This document shows positions 11,079 to 23,434 of a stretch of DNA of 64,000 bases, piece after piece; position 1 is the first letter of the stretch, and each line of letters opens with the position of its first letter. Source of the DNA: Rhizoctonia solani (taxonomy: Eukaryota > Basidiomycota > Agaricomycetes > Cantharellales > Ceratobasidiaceae). The stretch is from assembly GCF_016906535.1 (NCBI RefSeq), contig NC_057380.1:1488001-1552000 (forward strand), read 5' to 3'. Under the pieces are notes generated by a model. That model was given only the letters and a program-made list of their open reading frames with translations. It was not told the DNA's origin and ran no database searches. Both the position numbers and the translations under genes were made by a program.

Positions 11079-13284
11079 TTATTGGTAAGTATAATTAGTC
11101 AACCCGCAAGAAAGAGGAAGCCCCACCAATTTGCTCTCTCCGGGAATATTGGGAAATCTCTCGTCATCAATACCGACCTCGTACCTCGCGAGTAACATAG
11201 CCAGCGCAACGATGGACTCAGTCTCTGCAAACCTGCAAGTGTTCCAGGAAATTGCTGGTAAAATATATTCTTTAGGTATGTCGAAAGACGAAGTACTCAC
11301 TTGCGTCCAAGACAGGAGCGGGGACCGATTGAGAACGCAAGGAAAGCATCCTTGTTGTAAGGCTCTAGGAATCTCTTTGGACGAAATTTCTCGGGCTCAG
11401 ACCAGTGTGTAGCTATATCCAGAATGAGCTTAAGGCGCGGATGGAAGATGAAATAAAACCTACGATTGTAGTGAACAGCAGTAAAGGAGAGCCAAATATT
11501 CGCGCCTTTGGGAATAAAGAAATCTTCACGCGTGTTTTCGGTCGCTCCGGGACCATTACGAGCAATACTTATAACAGAGTCCTCTGTAGCAATTTTAGGT
11601 GCTTGTGTCACCTAATTACCTCCTTTAGTTTGGTTCGTCAATTGAGTTTGGATGAGGTACATACGACTGGGTACAAGCGCAACGCTTCCCAAAGTACACA
11701 TTCTACAAGGTTGATGTCGTTCATGTCGGAGTATTCCTGGGTCGAGTGTGAGTGACGCTCAGATTAGCAACCGTGTGGCTTACGAGTTTATCACGAGTTC
11801 CTATGACTTGCTTTATTTGTTCGTACACTTCTTGCTGGACCTCAGGGTATAGAGCTAAGAGTCCAAGACAAAACGACAATGTATGCGCAGTAGTCTCATG
11901 GCCAGCAAAGAGGAAAAGGAACGCATTGCCTATGATATACTGATTAAAACTATGATAAGTCACAATAAACTAGTATATACTCACCGGCAACATCCCGGTC
12001 GCTCAGCTTTTGACCTTTTCCAGAATCTGCATCGCTTGCTGAGAGGAGTATGTTGAACAAGCTATCAGACGCAACTTGTGCGTGAGGAGCTTCTTGCAGC
12101 TCACTGCCGTCAATTTCTTTTCCTATGCGACGGGCCGCAGTCATTTCACTGAGATAACTACCAAACTCGGAAAACGCAGTTGTGATAGTTCTAGTTGTCT
12201 TCGTAAGATCCTTAGCCCAATTAGGGATAAGCAACCTACGTTTACAGGCTAGTTAGAACGAATACCAAGGTGATAGGAGTTAAAAGACAGTTTACCTGGT
12301 AATGAGATTCCCTGAAACTGTACGGAGTGCGGTAGAGAACGACATTTTCCGTCCTTCGGGAGTCTTATCATCAGCTGGATCCCAATTCACACGACGACCA
12401 AATCCAGCCGCTGAAATTACCAGCAGGGCCAACTTTTGACGACTCGTAAGATAAATATCTCAAGTTACGGGGAATTGAACTGACCATTTCCGTCATGTCA
12501 GGCACATCACTGATGCGAACTTCGGTAGTGTTGAGTTTGTCCCAAACTTCGAATAAGCTATTCATAACTCCCTCAGTCTCTGACCAGACCATGCGAATGT
12601 TTTTCTGTAAAGTGAAGACTTGGTTAGTGACCTTTTCATTTCTGGAGGCAAAAATTCTCACCTCGTTGAAGGCGCGCTGAGTTTCCCTGCGGTGCCTCTT
12701 CCAATCGTCCCCTTCAACGGACGCCAGGTTGTGCCCATACATTCCGACTACCTCCCCAACCTTCTCAAGGTCTTTTGTAAAGCGCTGCTTCTGCATCGTA
12801 ATACTCTGCGCATTTACTGTTCAGTCAGAAATAGCCAGAGGATTATGGTCGCGTTCGTACCTTGATAGCTTGAGGATCAGCGATATAAATATTAGGTCGC
12901 GAGTTATCCACTGCCACTTGCATATATGCATCCTTTCCTGCGCGCAAAAATTCTAGGTTTTTCCTTGATGTTAGCTCGAATTTCATGGTAGAAGACATGA
13001 AACGTACCGCTATATTTCGCATTAAAAACTCGATTGTTCCCATAGACGACTCCTGGTATATTGGTTTTGCCTGGAAGTATCCCTTTCCACTTTGTTCTAA
13101 TGTATGCGGATCAGAAAAAAATTCAGAACTTGAATGGTAGCTCTACATACTCTTCTGAGAATATAATATATTGATGAGCTCCGTATTTATGGCCCTTGTA
13201 TAACATTTGTAAGCAGCGGACGAGAACCCAGAGAGCGGTCGCTGAAATCGCAGCGGAGACGGGAGTAGTCGGTAACATGTCCAT
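11079..13284 (-). CDS. Cytochrome P450 monooxygenase
   Basis: Heme-thiolate monooxygenase, probably ER-anchored. ATG 13284-13282 gives MDMLPTTPVSAAISATALWV, a hydrophobic N-terminal anchor. Then come NIYIADPQAIKV, WKRHRRETQRAFNE (helix C region), KDLTKTTRTITTAFSEFG, the I-helix FLFAGHETTAHTLSF, the ExxR motif in VECVLWEALRLYPVV, the PERF-type region EPEKFRPKRFLEPY and the heme loop FSIGPRSCLGRK with its cysteine ligand. The last exon reads FAETESIVALAMLLARYEVG. Eight or more short introns. All catalytic motifs are present in the right order and spacing, so it is likely functional. Substrate cannot be read from sequence; there is no biosynthetic cluster around it. Confidence 0.9.
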
Positions 13285-13850
13285 AACGATAACGATTTAG
13301 TTGGGTGGATAACGAACTGGGCGGTAGAGTAAGTTATTCGACTTTGCGTTGCAACGGAGGATTTATATACGACCTAGTGTACCCGCAGCAATTAAGAGGA
13401 TGAAGGCTATGTAGTAATGCCCATCTGAACTCTACGGTGGATACTATTCGAGGCCGAAACGCGCGCTTCGCGCTGATGTTTGTCTTCTTTTTGCACCCTG
13501 CCGGGTTGATCAACGTAGGTTTGGAGCTTCTGACCATGTGGCCGGCCGCCGGGACAGACTATCTATCACCCAATACATACCCGTATGAGTAGAAACGGTA
13601 GTTCATCCTTGTTGCTTGTGTTGCTTCTTCAGACCTGGGGTGCAAAGGAATTTCATTCAAATCAAATTTAGAGCACCAATAGAAAAAGCCAATTTCCAAA
13701 GAGAGTATATAGCATTTTGACCATCCTCAAATTTCCGTGGCCAGTGTGCCTTGCGCAGCGAGACACAATGTACCGCATTCATCAAAGTCGAAAAATAAGG
13801 ACCGAGTAAGAGCAGATGTCGGTATCAACACAGCAGCTCCGGACGCAAGA
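13285..13850. other. Upstream region of the P450 gene
   Basis: P450 promoter side plus 3' flank of the membrane fragment. The ORF 13334-13537 (minus) has no domain and no flanking exon signals. Nothing else supported. Confidence 0.4.
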
Positions 13851-14213
13851 TTAACGAAGTTCTTCGGGTGGGGGTTCTATCATATTTTTGTCCGTAGATG
13901 GAGCATCATTTAATCGCTGCATACCTTCTTTTTCGTCTCTTTTTCGATGGTACCGAAGACTTTGATAGCTAACTTCCTGGTAGCCTGTAATCGTAATCCG
14001 GCACCTGGTGCACTGACACTTGTAGAATTCCCTGTTATTAACGGTCTAGGAAATGTCGACAATTGCCTTTTCACAGTTGATCAGACACTAAAAGCGTTTC
14101 AGTACTCACTGATGATATGAATGGACTGAAATGTAGCAAGCACAATTGCCAAAAGTCCTGAAAAGGCGAGTAATGGTATGGAGTAATTGACGATCTCGTG
14201 GCGAGCTTTACAA
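13851..14213 (-). CDS. Piece of a small membrane-protein gene, unknown
   Basis: Minus-strand coding signal in two blocks. The first encodes a clear membrane segment (YSIPLLAFSGLLAIVLATFQ followed by SIHIIS) and ends at a GTGAGT donor. The second reads TGNSTSVSAPGAGLRLQATR, KLAIKVFGTIEKETKK, and, one base out of frame after an A-run (T-run at 13929-13933 on plus), EGMQRLNDAPSTDKNMIEPP and a TAA at 13853-13851. The 5' end and start were not found; the junction between blocks also does not keep phase cleanly. No family recognised. It could be a decayed gene, or a real gene with one or two base errors. Confidence 0.4.
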
Positions 14214-14738
14214 CCAAACGATGATTCGCATTGTCACGTTATTCTCATTTGTCCGCTGTATCTACACTGTAATGTGCATGTAATAGTAGATTACATGCAC
14301 ATTATGGTCGTCTGTAATCTCCGGCCCAGTACGTGTGATCTACACATAATCATATCCATTTATGGGTACGAGAGTGTAAGTGGGATCCCATGAGCGCTCG
14401 AGTCCATCAGTCCCACAGTGTTTTAAACATATCTCAAGCTTCCTCACTCTCAGTCACTAGAAGAGAATTTCAAAACTATATATCATCACATTGATCCTTC
14501 ACCACTTTGAAGGTAGGTTAAGACACAAAAGGAAAAGACAAAGAAGAGAAATCACGAGTAGGAGTCGGGGGAAAGGGAAGTACAATTCTCAACGTTAGAT
14601 GGGTGGTAAATTCCAGTCTTCCAGTCAGTGGGTATTCAAACACGATTGAGCAAAAGGATAAACAAAGAAAACCGTGGAATATGGGAGTCATTATGTCACA
14701 AAGCAAGAAACCGAATCCTCATTAAATCATCAACTCGA
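14214..14738. other. Intergenic, with a perfect 15-base inverted repeat
   Basis: Holds the hairpin at 14270-14304. The rest is the 3' flank of the ABC transporter gene. No gene seen. Confidence 0.5.
14270..14304. repeat. Perfect inverted repeat, 15-base arms
   Basis: TAATGTGCATGTAAT (14270-14284) and ATTACATGCACATTA (14290-14304) are exact reverse complements around a 5-base loop. It lies downstream of the ABC transporter gene and upstream of the small membrane fragment. Confidence 0.9.
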
Positions 14739-17700
14739 TTAGTCGGCCGCGGTGCTCTTGCGCCTATCCTTCTTATCCTTCTTCTTCTTCTTGTCGCTGT
14801 CGGCAACGCTGCTGGCTTCACCAGCATCGAGCGACTGCCTGACGCTTCCGCTTCCTTCACGGTGCAAGTGACCAGGGGTGGCAGGGGGAGAAGCTACACC
14901 CGGAATGGAACCAGAGCTGGGCTGTCGGTTGGGGTTGAGAGTCATCCGGCGCGCGAGGTTGGCAAATCCTGCAGTGCTCTTAACGGCTGCACCCTGAGAA
15001 ATCTTGCGGAATCGTTGGGCAGCATGCTTGATGCGGTCACCTCCCTCAGTGCGATCGCCCTCAGTACCCGCAGCGAAGCTGATACCAGGAGTTCCAGGAG
15101 TAGAGGGAGCCTCAAGAGCAGGGGAAGCGTCACCTTCAGTCTCGGGAGCGGGGGAGACAACAGCTGGAGATGGGGAAGCAACAGGAGTCTCGGAACCTGG
15201 GAAGGCTACAGGAGCAGGAGTAGAAGCAGGGGATTCGGCGGCAGGAGTAGCAGCGACATCGTCGGAAGGTCTTGGAAGGTCTTCCGAAGCACGAACGTCC
15301 TCGGTACCTGCATCGGGATGGATGCTCATGCTAGCTTGACGGCCAGGAGTACCGCGGGAGATGCGACGAGCGAGTTGAGCGAATCCTGCAGTGCTCTTGG
15401 CTGCGGCACCTTGCGAGATCTTGCGGAAGCGTTGAGCAGCATGTTTGATGCGTTCACCTTCAGTGCCAGGAGCAAACGAAATGCCAGGAGAGCCAGAACC
15501 AGAAGGATTCTCACGGAGCGGGGGACGAGAAGAGCCAGCGATAGAAGATTCGTCATCGCCCTTGGGGAACACGATCGGAGCCGGAGGAGGAATCGAAGAA
15601 GGCTCTTCAGTGCTAGGGAAGGCAGCAGGGGCAAACTCTTCGGCAGCGGGTTGGGGAGCATCATCGACATGAGTCTCGTCCTTGGGAGCAGGAACATCGC
15701 CAGACGCGACAGCGGCAAACGAAACATCAGGGTGAACTTCTCGGAACGAAGTCTCCCCAGCCTCCTGTTCCTCAGGCTTGATGGGTTCGGGGTGCTCAGA
15801 CGTAACTGCAGCAGCGACAAGTTGTTCAACGGGGACAATCTGTGGGCCAAGCTCGAGCGCAACGGGACCGGCATCTGTTTGGATGGCGCTCAAGTTGCCG
15901 GGGCTATCGATCGGGTGGACAGGAAGGATGTGTGCTTCTTGGTTCGAATGCGAAGGAGCGTCAACTGCGTATCCGGGAACTTCAGACTCATTATCGTGCT
16001 TGACATTATCGTGAATCGAACGGGTGTCGTCGACAGAAGAGATTTGATCAGCCCACATCGCGGCAAAACGACCATCGCGTTCAACCAATTCACGGTGAGT
16101 TCCGAACTCGACAATTTCTCCCTGGTGGAACACGAGGATCCTGTGCGGTAGTCAGTACTTGGTCGATTGAAACTCAAGTTGGTGTGCTCACAAGTCGGAG
16201 TTGGAAATGGTAGACAGACGATGCGCAATCGATACAGTAGAACGTCCATCAGTCAAGTTCTGGAGTGCCTTTTGAATATCGCGTTCGGTAGTAGTGTCTA
16301 ATGCTCTGCCAAAACAATGTCAAGCTCGAGCAATTAGAAATGGGCATCAAAACTTACGAAGTAGCCTCATCGAGCAAGATAATCTTCGGAGCCTTCAGGA
16401 GCGTGCGAGCAATCGATACGCGCTGCTTCTCGCCACCACTGAGACGAACACCGCGTTCACCAACGACAGTCTCATAGCCATCGGGGAACGAAGTAATGCG
16501 ATCGTGAACCTGAGCTGCCCGAGCAGCATTCTCAATCTCCTCGGTAGTCGCACCAAACTTCCCGTATCCAATGTTGTACGCGATGGTATTGTTGAACAAC
16601 ACGCTATCTTGGGGAACGACGCCGATCGCCTTACGCAAGCTTGCCTTTTAATTAAGAGTAACCCAATCAGCAAGTTGTCAGTTAAAGTTCGCCAACATGT
16701 TTGCCCACCTGAGTGACATCACGGATATCTTGACCATCAATGCGAATCGCGCCATCACCGGGGGCAAGGTCGTAGAAGCGGTACAGCAGTCTCAAAATTG
16801 TGCTCTTGCCTGAGCCAGATTCGCCAACGAGTGCGATGGAGCCGCCCTTCTGAACCGTGAAAGAAACGCCGTTGAGTGCGGTTGTGCGACCGTCATATGA
16901 GAAGGTGACGTTGTCTAGTTTCATCACCATCGTTATTCAAATGTAATTTGCATGTGATTAAAAGTGTGACACTTGCCAAATTCGATAACACCATCGGTCA
17001 CAATGAGCTCCTTTGCATCAGGCTTGTCTTGCACCTCAGACGGCTCATCGAGGAGATCCAAAAGACGCTCAGTGTCAATAAGATTCTGGTTGATCGAGCG
17101 GTAGATATACGCGAGGCTGTTCAAGGGACCATAGAGCTAAAGAACAGTCAAAACCTAAAATGGGTTCATCTGGACGAGTGGCCTACCTGGGCAAGATACG
17201 TAATAAAGACAATATACCGCTTCACAATGTCTTCTTGGGGATGGGTAGTATCGAGAACGACAAGCAACGAGCCGATCAGAAGACCAGCACTCTGCCAGAG
17301 AAATGTCAGCAATGCGTAGTAAGATAGGGGCAAACGAGGACACATACGAGCAAGAGATTCTGAGTAAGGTTCATGAGACTCAAGGAGCCTATCGGAGCCG
17401 GAGTCAGTGCTTCGAACTTCCTCAACAGGATATAGCAGGAATAACGCTCACCCATTACACGAATCTCGAACTTCTGGTACCGAGTGATGGCCTCACGATA
17501 GCGCTCGCCCTCATGTTCCTCTCCACCAAAGTACTTGACAGTCTCGTAGTTTAGGAGCGAGTCGGTATGAATGCCGCGAGTAGCCTACGGATATGTGAGC
17601 CGAGATCCGATACAGATACGCAGGCCTAGGACTTACCACATCAGCATCAACCATCTCCCTGCGCAGCCTAGTCCTCCATGAGGTCAGAAGGACACTGACT

Positions 17701-19395
17701 CCAACTGTTGAATTTCATCAATAAACAAATTCTCAGTCAAATAGGAGGAAATAAGAGTTTACCGTAGACAACCATGATAGCAGCAATGACGATACTCAAA
17801 GCGGGTCCAAAGAAATAGAAGAAGATCCAAATAGCAATGGCGATATCGGCGATGGTAGGGAGAACATTGAACACCAAGAGTTCAAAGATGTGGTTGATTG
17901 CTGCGCCGCGATCGAGGATCCTGAGCACTTCGCCAGTCTTGCGACGAGTGTGCCATGCGAGCGAGAGATTGAGCAAATGGTCGAAAGCAAGCTGGGACAT
18001 GGACCGGTCCGAGAATTGCATGACGGGTGCCCATAGAAGCTGTCGAGATCAAAGTTAGACGGGGCTCCGCAGATGACTCAAATTTACTCACATCACGAAG
18101 TGCACCCAATCCGCCAGAACCAGCAAGGAACCTGAGGCCGACATACCACAAGAGTGGGGACCAGACCGTATGACGACCACCCTTGTGAGTAAGAGCTTCG
18201 ACAACCTCGCTAAGTTTGAACGGAATTGCGGCATTGATAACACGACCAGCAGTAACAATAAGCAGGCAAATAACAGCCAAAAGTTGCAAGGCAATGCTCT
18301 TGTGAGGCCAGAGGTAAGGAGCCAATCGTTTGAGACGGCCACCAATTTCAGACCAAGTGAGCTCAGTTCGCGAAGGACGTGCATCTGCGGAGCTAGAAGG
18401 GCCACCGATACTTGGAGCAGGGGTGTGTGCGCGACTGGGTGGAGCTGTTGAAGGTGTGGCGTTGAATGTGCCGTACTTGGCTTTGGGCGCTGCGAGTCCG
18501 GCGGAAGTTTCCGCAGAGGCAGCCGCCGCAGCTGGGATAAGCAAAGAAGTTTCGCCGTTTTGAGGGACGGGTGCGCTGTGCTCGACGGGTTCATAAACGG
18601 TGCGGGGGAAGAAGAGAGTAGGGAAAAGGACGGTCAAAACGAGCACGCGGAACACGGTCAGGCCGAAATGAACTGCAGGAGTAACTCCAACAGGTACGTC
18701 GATCGAACCGTTGGGAACATGCGGGTTCGGGTCCGGGTACACTGTAATACAAGGGGGTGTAAATACATATTGGAAAATTTTCCCGTGGATTGCTTACTGT
18801 GCCAGATGGGTACGACAAGTGGGATGAGAATTGCAAGAGCAACATCAAATGCAAGCGCGGCGAAAACAAACAGCTTGAGAAGTTTGGATTGCCAGATCGG
18901 AGCGCCTCGCGCCTCCTTGAAAGCGCCAATGATAGCAAACCCGGCAAAGGCTACGAGCAGAGCCACAGAGTGAAATTCGGTGCCTTTCCAAGGGGGCAGG
19001 TTGGTTTCGAATACATGTTTGATGACGGCCAGGCCGACAGTTACTGAGCCATCGAGGAAGGCAGTAAGTGCGGCCAAGCTAAGGAGGAATACTACTAATT
19101 GGCGTCGGGGGGTCTTGACGGCTCGTACAACAGTCGTTATCTCGGAGACTCCGTTGGTCGTCGCGTGCGGTGGGGTGGTCCTTTGAGCAACGGAGCGCCC
19201 AAGAGAAGAACCAATAGGGTGGCTGACTCTGCCGCTCGTAGCTGGAAGAGCACTTCTGGCGACGGAGCCATGGCCAGAGTGGGAGACATGGTCGTGGCCG
19301 GCTTGACCTAGTCTCTCTGCGCCTCGAATCTGCTCAAAAGTACTCCTAAGGGTCCCGTGACGTGACTTGTTACCAAAAACACGCGGCGGCCTCAT
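14739..19395 (-). CDS. HMT1-type ABC half transporter with long C-terminal extension
   Basis: ABCB half transporter of the ATM1/HMT1 group, which in fungi sits in the vacuolar membrane and exports glutathione or phytochelatin conjugates. ATG 19395-19393 ([10 protein letters not shown]). An N-terminal hydrophobic extension ([20 protein letters not shown] onward) precedes the transmembrane domain, as in HMT1. Group hallmarks: [20 protein letters not shown] and [20 protein letters not shown]. The nucleotide-binding domain has Walker [10 protein letters not shown], signature [16 protein letters not shown], Walker [10 protein letters not shown] and [11 protein letters not shown]. After the domain (about 16080) come about 430 residues of low-complexity Pro/Ala/Ser/Glu sequence holding a repeated basic block, ending [17 protein letters not shown]. 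About ten short introns; frame is intact. Substrate is inferred from the group only. Confidence 0.9.
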
Positions 19396-20138
19396 GTCCT
19401 TCCCCCGCTTCCACGTCCGGCTCTTCCGGCAAAATCCAAACGCTAATGCTAATCTGGCTCGATTTACCGTCTCTTTTACGCAAATTCACCACCCGATGCT
19501 TAATTGCATCCTTGCCCCTATGTCCTTCGGCTGATCTCCACTGTACGCATTCACCTCACTTTGGCGCTCGTGACCTGCCCAGAGCCCCTATCAATCTACC
19601 TTCAGGGGGTTCTTTCGTTCAAATTTCCTCGCTTCACATCCCATTCGGGCTCCGTTGCTCCACTCCATTGTCTGTGGTAGCTCACTAGCAGAAGATTGCC
19701 ACCCCTCCTCATGCTCCAAGGCGGCACCGATCTTCCCTTTGATAAGCTATGTCTGAAATACTTGAACGATAAGCCCATGTCTTGCTTGCCGCACGAACAT
19801 CGCTCGTTATCGCCAACTCGTCCCAACTAGCTCATTTTAGCCTAATCCGGGCAAGCGCCGCCGGTGGTGACTAAGCTTGTCACCTGTCTGTCACCCAGCG
19901 CCGTGGTCAGTCACTTCGTTTTTGTTTCCCCCACACAAATCACCCAAGCAACCTCCGTCCGGGATCCGAGCCGCCTTCTTTTAGGCACCACTTGTGACCT
20001 GCTAACGACCAATTTATTAGTCGTTAACTGTGTATATGCTCCAAGCTTGTGTCGTAAAACTTGCTTTTTAGGGGTTTCACAGGGCTTTCATCATTCCACG
20101 TATTTCCGACTGGGCTGAAAGTCTGGACAAACACGGCT
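19396..20138. promoter_or_regulatory. Divergent promoter region, ABC transporter / SPP
   Basis: 743 bases separating two divergent starts (19395 minus and 20139 plus). It is pyrimidine-rich on the plus strand. No specific binding site is claimed. Confidence 0.4.
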
Positions 20139-21546
20139 ATGCTTCAACATATCGACTCAGTGCTTACATATGGGGGTCTCGTCGGGCTTGCCAGCGCGTC
20201 GGTATACGCCGGGTCATTGGGATCGTACAAGGTCGGTCTTGTCTTTCCGCTTGTTTCGTGGATTGACACGTCTTTAGGCGCCTAAACCATTGAAAGTCAA
20301 GCTGCGAGTCGGCGAGGATGATAGCGATGACGATGAAGAAGAGTTATCTGAGCGACTGGGCTCATCCGAAGCGTTGATTTTTCCGATTCTTGGTAGCATT
20401 ATGCTCGGTGGATTATATCTTGCTTTCAAATACTTGGGAGAGGTAAATCTCTAATGTTTATACTACGATGCTGGCACTGATACCCGACTTAGGAGTGGAT
20501 AAACAAGCTCTTAGGATATTATTTCTGTGTAATGGGCACTGGCTGCGTCTGGTCGGTGAGTTTTGGATTAACATAATATCTGGGTTTATCCTAACCCCAC
20601 TCAGTGCCTATTGAGCATCACGAAATCAGTCCTTGGATCCGCAAGATATAAAACCATGCCCCAGTATCGTATCAAATTTGGCTCCAATAGTAGGTTTCCT
20701 CTCTATTGTTCTCTCGACATTCACTAATTGGCCGCAGACAAACCGCTACTCAAATTCCGCCTCCCATCCCTTGTTCTCATACCCATCTCCGCGATTCCCT
20801 CCCTCTTGTTCTTCCTTAGTGACCCCAAATCAGCCATCATGACCGATATCCTCGCCCTCTCCTTTTCACATACCACGTTGGGAACCATGAAAATCGACAG
20901 CCTCCAAACAGGATGCATCCTACTCAGCGGACTGTTTCTCTACGATATCTGGTAAGCTTATTTTAACTTTAGTTGAAAAAAGCAAATTGACAAATTATTG
21001 ACAGGTGGGTATTTGGAACAAAAGTCATGGTCACGGTCGCCACATCCCTCACGATCCCGATCAAACTCCTCTGGCCGCGCTCGATCTTGACAAGTCTCTC
21101 TATTCTTCCTCCTCCGAAAAGGGGAGTTCGACTATGCTTCTCGGGCTCGGAGACGTGGCCGTCCCTGGGCTCCTTGTTGCGCTCGCCTACCGGCTAGACA
21201 TGCACCTCCGCCGCAAGGGGATGATGAAAGCTTCCGACGGGGAAACGTATTTCCGAGCGACGATGATAGGATATATGACTGGACTGTCGATGGCGTTTGC
21301 GGCTATGCATGTGTTCAAGGCTGCTCAACCTGCGCTGTTGTATCTCAGGTAAGTTTTCGGCGTGTTCAAGTACGGAAGGTGGCTCATGGGATTTGGCAGC
21401 CGACTTGTTGCCTGTCGTTCATCTTCACGGCATTGAAGCGAAATGAATGGAAGTATGTGTGGGCTTGGGAGGATGGGGCTGAAGAGGAAAAGGAGAGAAA
21501 GGAATGGCTAGAAAAGCAAAAGCAAAAAGAGAACAAGTCGAGTTGA
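20139..21546 (+). CDS. Signal peptide peptidase (intramembrane aspartyl protease), two frame breaks
   Basis: GxGD-type protease of the ER membrane that cuts leftover signal peptides and some ERAD substrates. Exons: 20139-20231 (MLQHIDSVLTYGGLVGLASA), 20278-20442, from 20493 (EWINKLLGYYFCVMGTGCVW), then DKPLLKFRLPSLVLIPISAI, the first catalytic motif in LFLYDIWWVFGT, IPIKLLWPRS, the second catalytic motif LLGLGDVAVPG, and QPALLYL, the PAL motif. It ends with LKRNEWKYVWAWEDG and TGA 21544-21546. Two one-base discrepancies prevent a continuous frame: one between WPRS and the GLGD exon frame (about 21080-21115), and one at the final acceptor (about 21402) where QPALLYL must join PTCCLSF. Both look like a missing base. 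All catalytic residues are kept, so I judge the gene real and the breaks probably sequencing error. Confidence 0.82.
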
Positions 21547-21999
21547 GAAAGCATTGACTTTGAAACTTCCATACCGCTAGTAACAGTATCTATAGTACCA
21601 TGGCACTTTCCAAGAACGACGATCAGGCGTAAGATCATACGCAATTTTTAGAACGCGCGCGAGTGATGAGCAGTGTCGTTCTTGGCAAATGATTTGTGTG
21701 CGTCGAGACCTCGATTACACTTGAGGGGCAGTGCACTCTCGATCGCACTGATTGCCAATAGTGACTCAGAGGTAACGTACAGATGAGGGTTACATGTTAG
21801 GGTCCCAGTCACCTCCCCCCATGTGCAATGCAGGTACGGAGCCAGCAAGTACTTTCCACCTGCCCACATCCGGTGCGGTGCGGGAATCTCGGTATTGCGG
21901 GGGGCAATCAAGAACCAAGCCAATATATCGATCACTTCCAACAAAACTCTGTATTTTGAAAGCTTTACGGTATTATTGTGGTCTCAGACCGTGACGAAC
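21547..21999. promoter_or_regulatory. Spacer and promoter region between SPP-family genes
   Basis: 3' flank of the first gene and upstream region of the second. Open frames 21648-21944 (minus) and 21794-21994 (plus) show no domain. Confidence 0.4.
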
Positions 22000-23434
22000 A
22001 TGACCTCGCTCGACGTCGACATGAACACGATCATCTCATCCTCAGCTTTGGTCGGGCTCGCTACCTTATCGGTCTATTCGGGATCTGTCGGATCGTACAA
22101 CGTTGGTCCTCTAGATTCTCATCCCGCATTCCATCGGTTTGACGTATCTTTGTCTAGCCTCCTGCTGAGCTCGAATGTCTACCGACGTCCATCGACGAGA
22201 ACTCCATTCCGGGGCAAACGCCGCTAAGAAACGGAGTATCTTTACGAGCTCGACATGTATTTGTAGGAGTCGCCATAGTGGCTCTGTCCTTTCCTATCTA
22301 TTTGTTGGTTGGGCCGGTAAGTAAGTTTTACGACTGACGAGGCGGCGATGATTCACACCATCTAATGGTTCAGGACCCAATGGCTAAAATAATCCGATTT
22401 ATGTATTGTGTTATATCTACCAACAGCCTTTGCTGGGTACGTAAACTCGCGATGAATGTCGCAGCCCACTCACGTTTATCCGCCCAGACCCTGTCGAATC
22501 TAACCAGATCCATACTCGGAACCGACTGCTATCGAAGGATACCTCGCATTCGCCTCGTTCTCGTCGAGTCAAGGATCTACTTGGACTTTGAGCGTCGCTC
22601 CACTCGCCCCGACCCACCAGCCATCAGCACACTACAAGGGGTCCGTCTGACGACTCTTTTCTATCTACTTGCTTCTCTGGCAACATCGATTTCGTATATG
22701 TTCGGCAGCTCCAAATCTATTTATATCTCGGATGTCTTGATGTTTTCGCTGGCCCACGTTGACATGTCGTTGGTAAAGCCCGGTCGCTTACGAACGGCGT
22801 GTCTCTTTCTCGTCTTGGTGCCAATGTTATTTGGTTGGTACGTCTTGTTTGTTTCTTATTCCCCGACCCTTCAATCTCAAGCCACTTTGGAATTTCAAGG
22901 CCAGCATTTTCCTTGGGATACGGTACACTTGCCGTGTCTGAAATTCCCAATCTCAACAACCCAAGCCAGCTTCTTATCCCCACCACTCTCAACTCGCTCT
23001 CAACACAGCCAACCAGGATAATTGTCTTGAGTGCACTCGACATTATCCTCCCGGGGAAATTTGTGGCTTTTGCGTATAGGCTTGACGCTCATTTGCGTCG
23101 CCAAAGTAAACAAGGGCCACTCACATACTTTGGAGCAACCTTGGTGGGGTATACACTCGCGCTGTCGATCGCACTCGGAGTGACACATATACTCGGGGTT
23201 GCGCAGTTGGCTTCGTTATATATAAAGTACGTTTAAACTATTTTAAGACTGAATCAGAAACCTGACTGGTCGAGTAGCCCAATGTGTTTCTTGTCGTTTA
23301 TGGGAACAGCGCTCCTCAGAGGAGAATGGCGTTACGTCTGGGCATGGAAGGAAGGCGCACAGGAAGATCTTGGTGAAGCCGAGGCTGAGAAGAATGGGGT
23401 AGGTATGAAGGAGGGTGGATTAGTAATGCAGTGA
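22000..23434 (+). CDS. SPP-family protein lacking the protease motifs (pseudoprotease candidate)
   Basis: Tandem paralogue of the signal peptide peptidase gene with matching exons. ATG 22000 (MTSLDVDMNTIISSSALVGL); YSGSVGSYN matches YAGSLGSYK. Further exons: DPMAKIIRFMYCVISTNSLC, TLSNLTRSILGTDCYRRIP, IYISDVLMFSLAHVDMSLV, LRTACLFLVLVPMLFGW, YGTLAVSEIPNLNNPSQL, LDIILPGKFVAFAYRLDAHL and SPMCFLSFMGTALLRGEWRY, ending in TGA 23432-23434. Against its neighbour, LFLYDIW becomes PMLFGW, so the first catalytic Asp is gone. GLGD becomes SALD (both glycines lost) and QPALLYL becomes QLASLYI, breaking the PAL motif. The fold and exon frames are otherwise kept, arguing for a maintained inactive homologue rather than recent decay. 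Role unknown; a regulator or substrate-holding partner is speculation. Confidence 0.75.

Noticed and set aside
13334..13537. 67-codon minus-strand ORF upstream of the P450
   Set aside because: Has an ATG but no domain or exon context; probably chance.
14628..16151. 507-codon plus-strand ORF
   Set aside because: It is antisense to the C-terminal exon of the ABC transporter. Ser/Arg/Gly bias mirrors the Pro/Ala/Ser coding strand; no domain.
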